NCBI GenBank assembly: GCA_016649835.1
Contig: JAENWX010000004.1
Location: forward strand, 1-33,337
Origin: Minisyncoccota bacterium
GTDB lineage: Bacteria; Patescibacteriota; Minisyncoccia; Phycocordibacterales; UBA9973
Reading direction: 5' to 3'
Length of the DNA: 33,337 bases
Shown piece by piece: positions 32,274-33,337 of the stretch (the first letter of the stretch is position 1; each line of letters opens with the position of its first letter). The notes beneath the pieces were generated by a model. The model saw nothing but the letters and a program-made list of their open reading frames with translations, had not been told where the DNA came from and did not search any database. The position numbers and the translations under genes were made by a program.

Positions 32274-33028
32274 AAATCTTGATTAGCAAGTAATCCTTCG
32301 AGTATTTCTAATTCTTCTCTAGAGTTTGGCTGAAATCCCTCCAAAACATTTTTAACAGGAACAGCTTCTATTAGCTCTCCTTCACGACTGGCCAACTTAA
32401 CTAAATCTGTTAAATAATATTCGCCTTGAGCATTTTCATTTTTTAATTTATCTATATTATTCCATAACCACACAGAATCAAAAGCATATAAAGCAGGATT
32501 AACTTCTTTAATTTCTTTTTCTTTATTATTAGCATCTCTATATTCTACAATTCCAATAACTTTACCATTTTCATCTCTTAAAATTCTACCAAAGTTTATT
32601 AATCCCGCCCTCCACTCTTTAAAATCAGGAAGGACAACAGTGCCTAAAGTAATAACTGCTTTCTTTTCTTTATGTATAAGTATTATATTTTCTATTGTTT
32701 CTTTAGAAACCAATGGTTGGTCTGCGGACAAAACTACAATTATTTTATGGTCTGGATGTGTAGACTCTTTAGCTGAAAGAACTGCGTGTCCAGTGCCAAG
32801 CTGCTCTTCTTGGTGAGCATAAGTATAGTTTGGTCCTATAACATCAAAAATGCGTTCTTTCTTATGACCAACAACTATTACTGGATCTATAGGTAATTTT
32901 AAATGAGATACAGTCTCCAAAATATGTTTTAAAAATGGTTTACCTTGAAGCATTGCAAGTGCCTTTGGATCATCTGACTCCATTCTCTTTCCTTTGCCTG
33001 CTGCTAAAATAATTATTTGTGTATTCAT
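32267..33028 (-). CDS. GlmU-like uridylyltransferase, N-terminal domain only
   Basis: A 253-aa nucleotidyltransferase of the GlmU N-terminal type, making UDP-GlcNAc from GlcNAc-1-P and UTP. The nucleotide loop [10 protein letters not shown] lies at residues 7-16 and [12 protein letters not shown] binds the uracil. [10 protein letters not shown] replaces the common G-D-x-[10 protein letters not shown] and [12 protein letters not shown] match the family. The left-handed beta-helix acetyltransferase half is absent, so acetylation needs another enzyme. UDP-sugar specificity is inferred from the GlmU resemblance. Confidence 0.8.
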   Translation of the reverse strand: MNTQIIILAAGKGKRMESDDPKALAMLQGKPFLKHILETVSHLKLPIDPVIVVGHKKERIFDVIGPNYTYAHQEEQLGTGHAVLSAKESTHPDHKIIVVLSADQPLVSKETIENIILIHKEKKAVITLGTVVLPDFKEWRAGLINFGRILRDENGKVIGIVEYRDANNKEKEIKEVNPALYAFDSVWLWNNIDKLKNENAQGEYYLTDLVKLASREGELIEAVPVKNVLEGFQPNSREELEILEGLLANQDLI

Positions 33029-33080
33029 AATATAAAAATTAATAATAATTAAAACAATTTAGTAATTTGGTGGGGGAGTA

Positions 33081-33337
33081 GGATTTGAATACAACCTATT
33101 CGGGTACTTTTCACTCCGATGTCCATCGGAGAATGAAAAGTCTTTCAAATCCCTCACGCGAGACAAGCAGTTGTCTCGCTACCGCGCACAAAATTGCATT
33201 AGCAATTTTGTGCGCGGTGAGGGATTTGAATACTACCTATTCGGGTACTTTTCACTCCGATGTCCATCGGAGAATGAAAAGTCTTTCAAATCCCTCACGC
33301 GAGACAAGCAGTTGTCTCGCTACCGCGCACAAAATTG
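33081..33337. repeat. Complex palindromic repeat, 141-bp period, cut by window end
   Basis: At least 116 bp (33081-33196) is repeated at 33222-33337, nearly identical (one difference: gaatacaacc against gaatactacc). Each copy nests hairpins: acttttca...tgaaaagt around ctccgatg/catcggag, then gcgagaca/tgtctcgc. The 25-bp link forms cgcgcacaaaattg/caattttgtgcgcg with the copy end. The minus strand begins like a tRNA 3' end (TTCAAATCC, then CCCCCACCA), but the T-arm does not pair. GC-richer than its surroundings. Confidence 0.85.

Noticed and set aside
33061-33160. tRNA gene on the minus strand ending in CCCCCACCA
   Set aside because: The T-stem does not pair, no discriminator base fits before CCA, and no matching 5' acceptor strand is found.

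Overview
This is an AT-rich stretch of bacterial chromosome, most likely from the Candidate Phyla Radiation (Patescibacteria), near the Parcubacteria. The basis is gene content and protein form. Alanyl-tRNA synthetase stops after its editing domain, L13 lacks its C-terminal tail, and GlmU is only the pyrophosphorylase half. PriA has lost its helicase motifs. A PilM-like ATPase sits beside a baseplate-J-like membrane protein, and a sigma-region-4/HARE-HTH protein is present. Conserved genes read through in the standard code with no internal TGA, which argues against the UGA-recoding CPR lineages. This placement is inference, and no rRNA or complete tRNA was found.

Layout. 1-4336: one leftward ribosomal/transcription operon, infA-rpmJ-rpsM-rpsK-rpsD-rpoA-rplQ-rplM-rpsI, from a near-consensus promoter to a strong terminator. 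4446-7035: a PilM-like ATPase and a membrane protein whose gene is split by a frameshift at an A11 run. 7116-9480: alaS and mgtC. 9634-10219: a Cas2-like gene between inverted repeats. 10279-13622: mnmA with a structured leader, an rRNA-type methyltransferase and mltG. 13686-18129: a CPR-type conserved membrane protein, the sigma-4/HARE regulator and typA. 18190-19990: structured intergenic DNA, a decayed PAS/receiver locus and a small rightward transcription unit. 20001-23019: frr-rseP, a second Cas2-like gene between palindromes, and a clamp-loader delta-prime-like gene. 23198-25287: mreB and a lytic-transglycosylase-like protein. 25740-31136, rightward: priA, rpsU, ybeY, ftsA, ftsZ. 31278-33028: convergent trxB and the GlmU-like gene. 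33081-33337: a palindromic repeat in at least two copies, cut by the window edge.

Most genes are core: translation, cell wall (mltG, mreB, the transglycosylase-like protein, UDP-GlcNAc synthesis) and division (ftsA, ftsZ). The unusual material lies between genes: long perfect palindromes, 7-nt-period repeats that also enter coding sequence, a 57-bp-period repeat, and promoters so close to start codons that mRNAs should be leaderless or nearly so.

The best candidate for an undescribed system is the pair of Cas2-like genes. Each lies alone in a short unit of about 0.5-0.6 kb bounded by inverted or palindromic repeats. Each has its predicted -35 box inside the repeat and a start codon at the predicted transcription start. 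No cas1, transposase or CRISPR array is visible.
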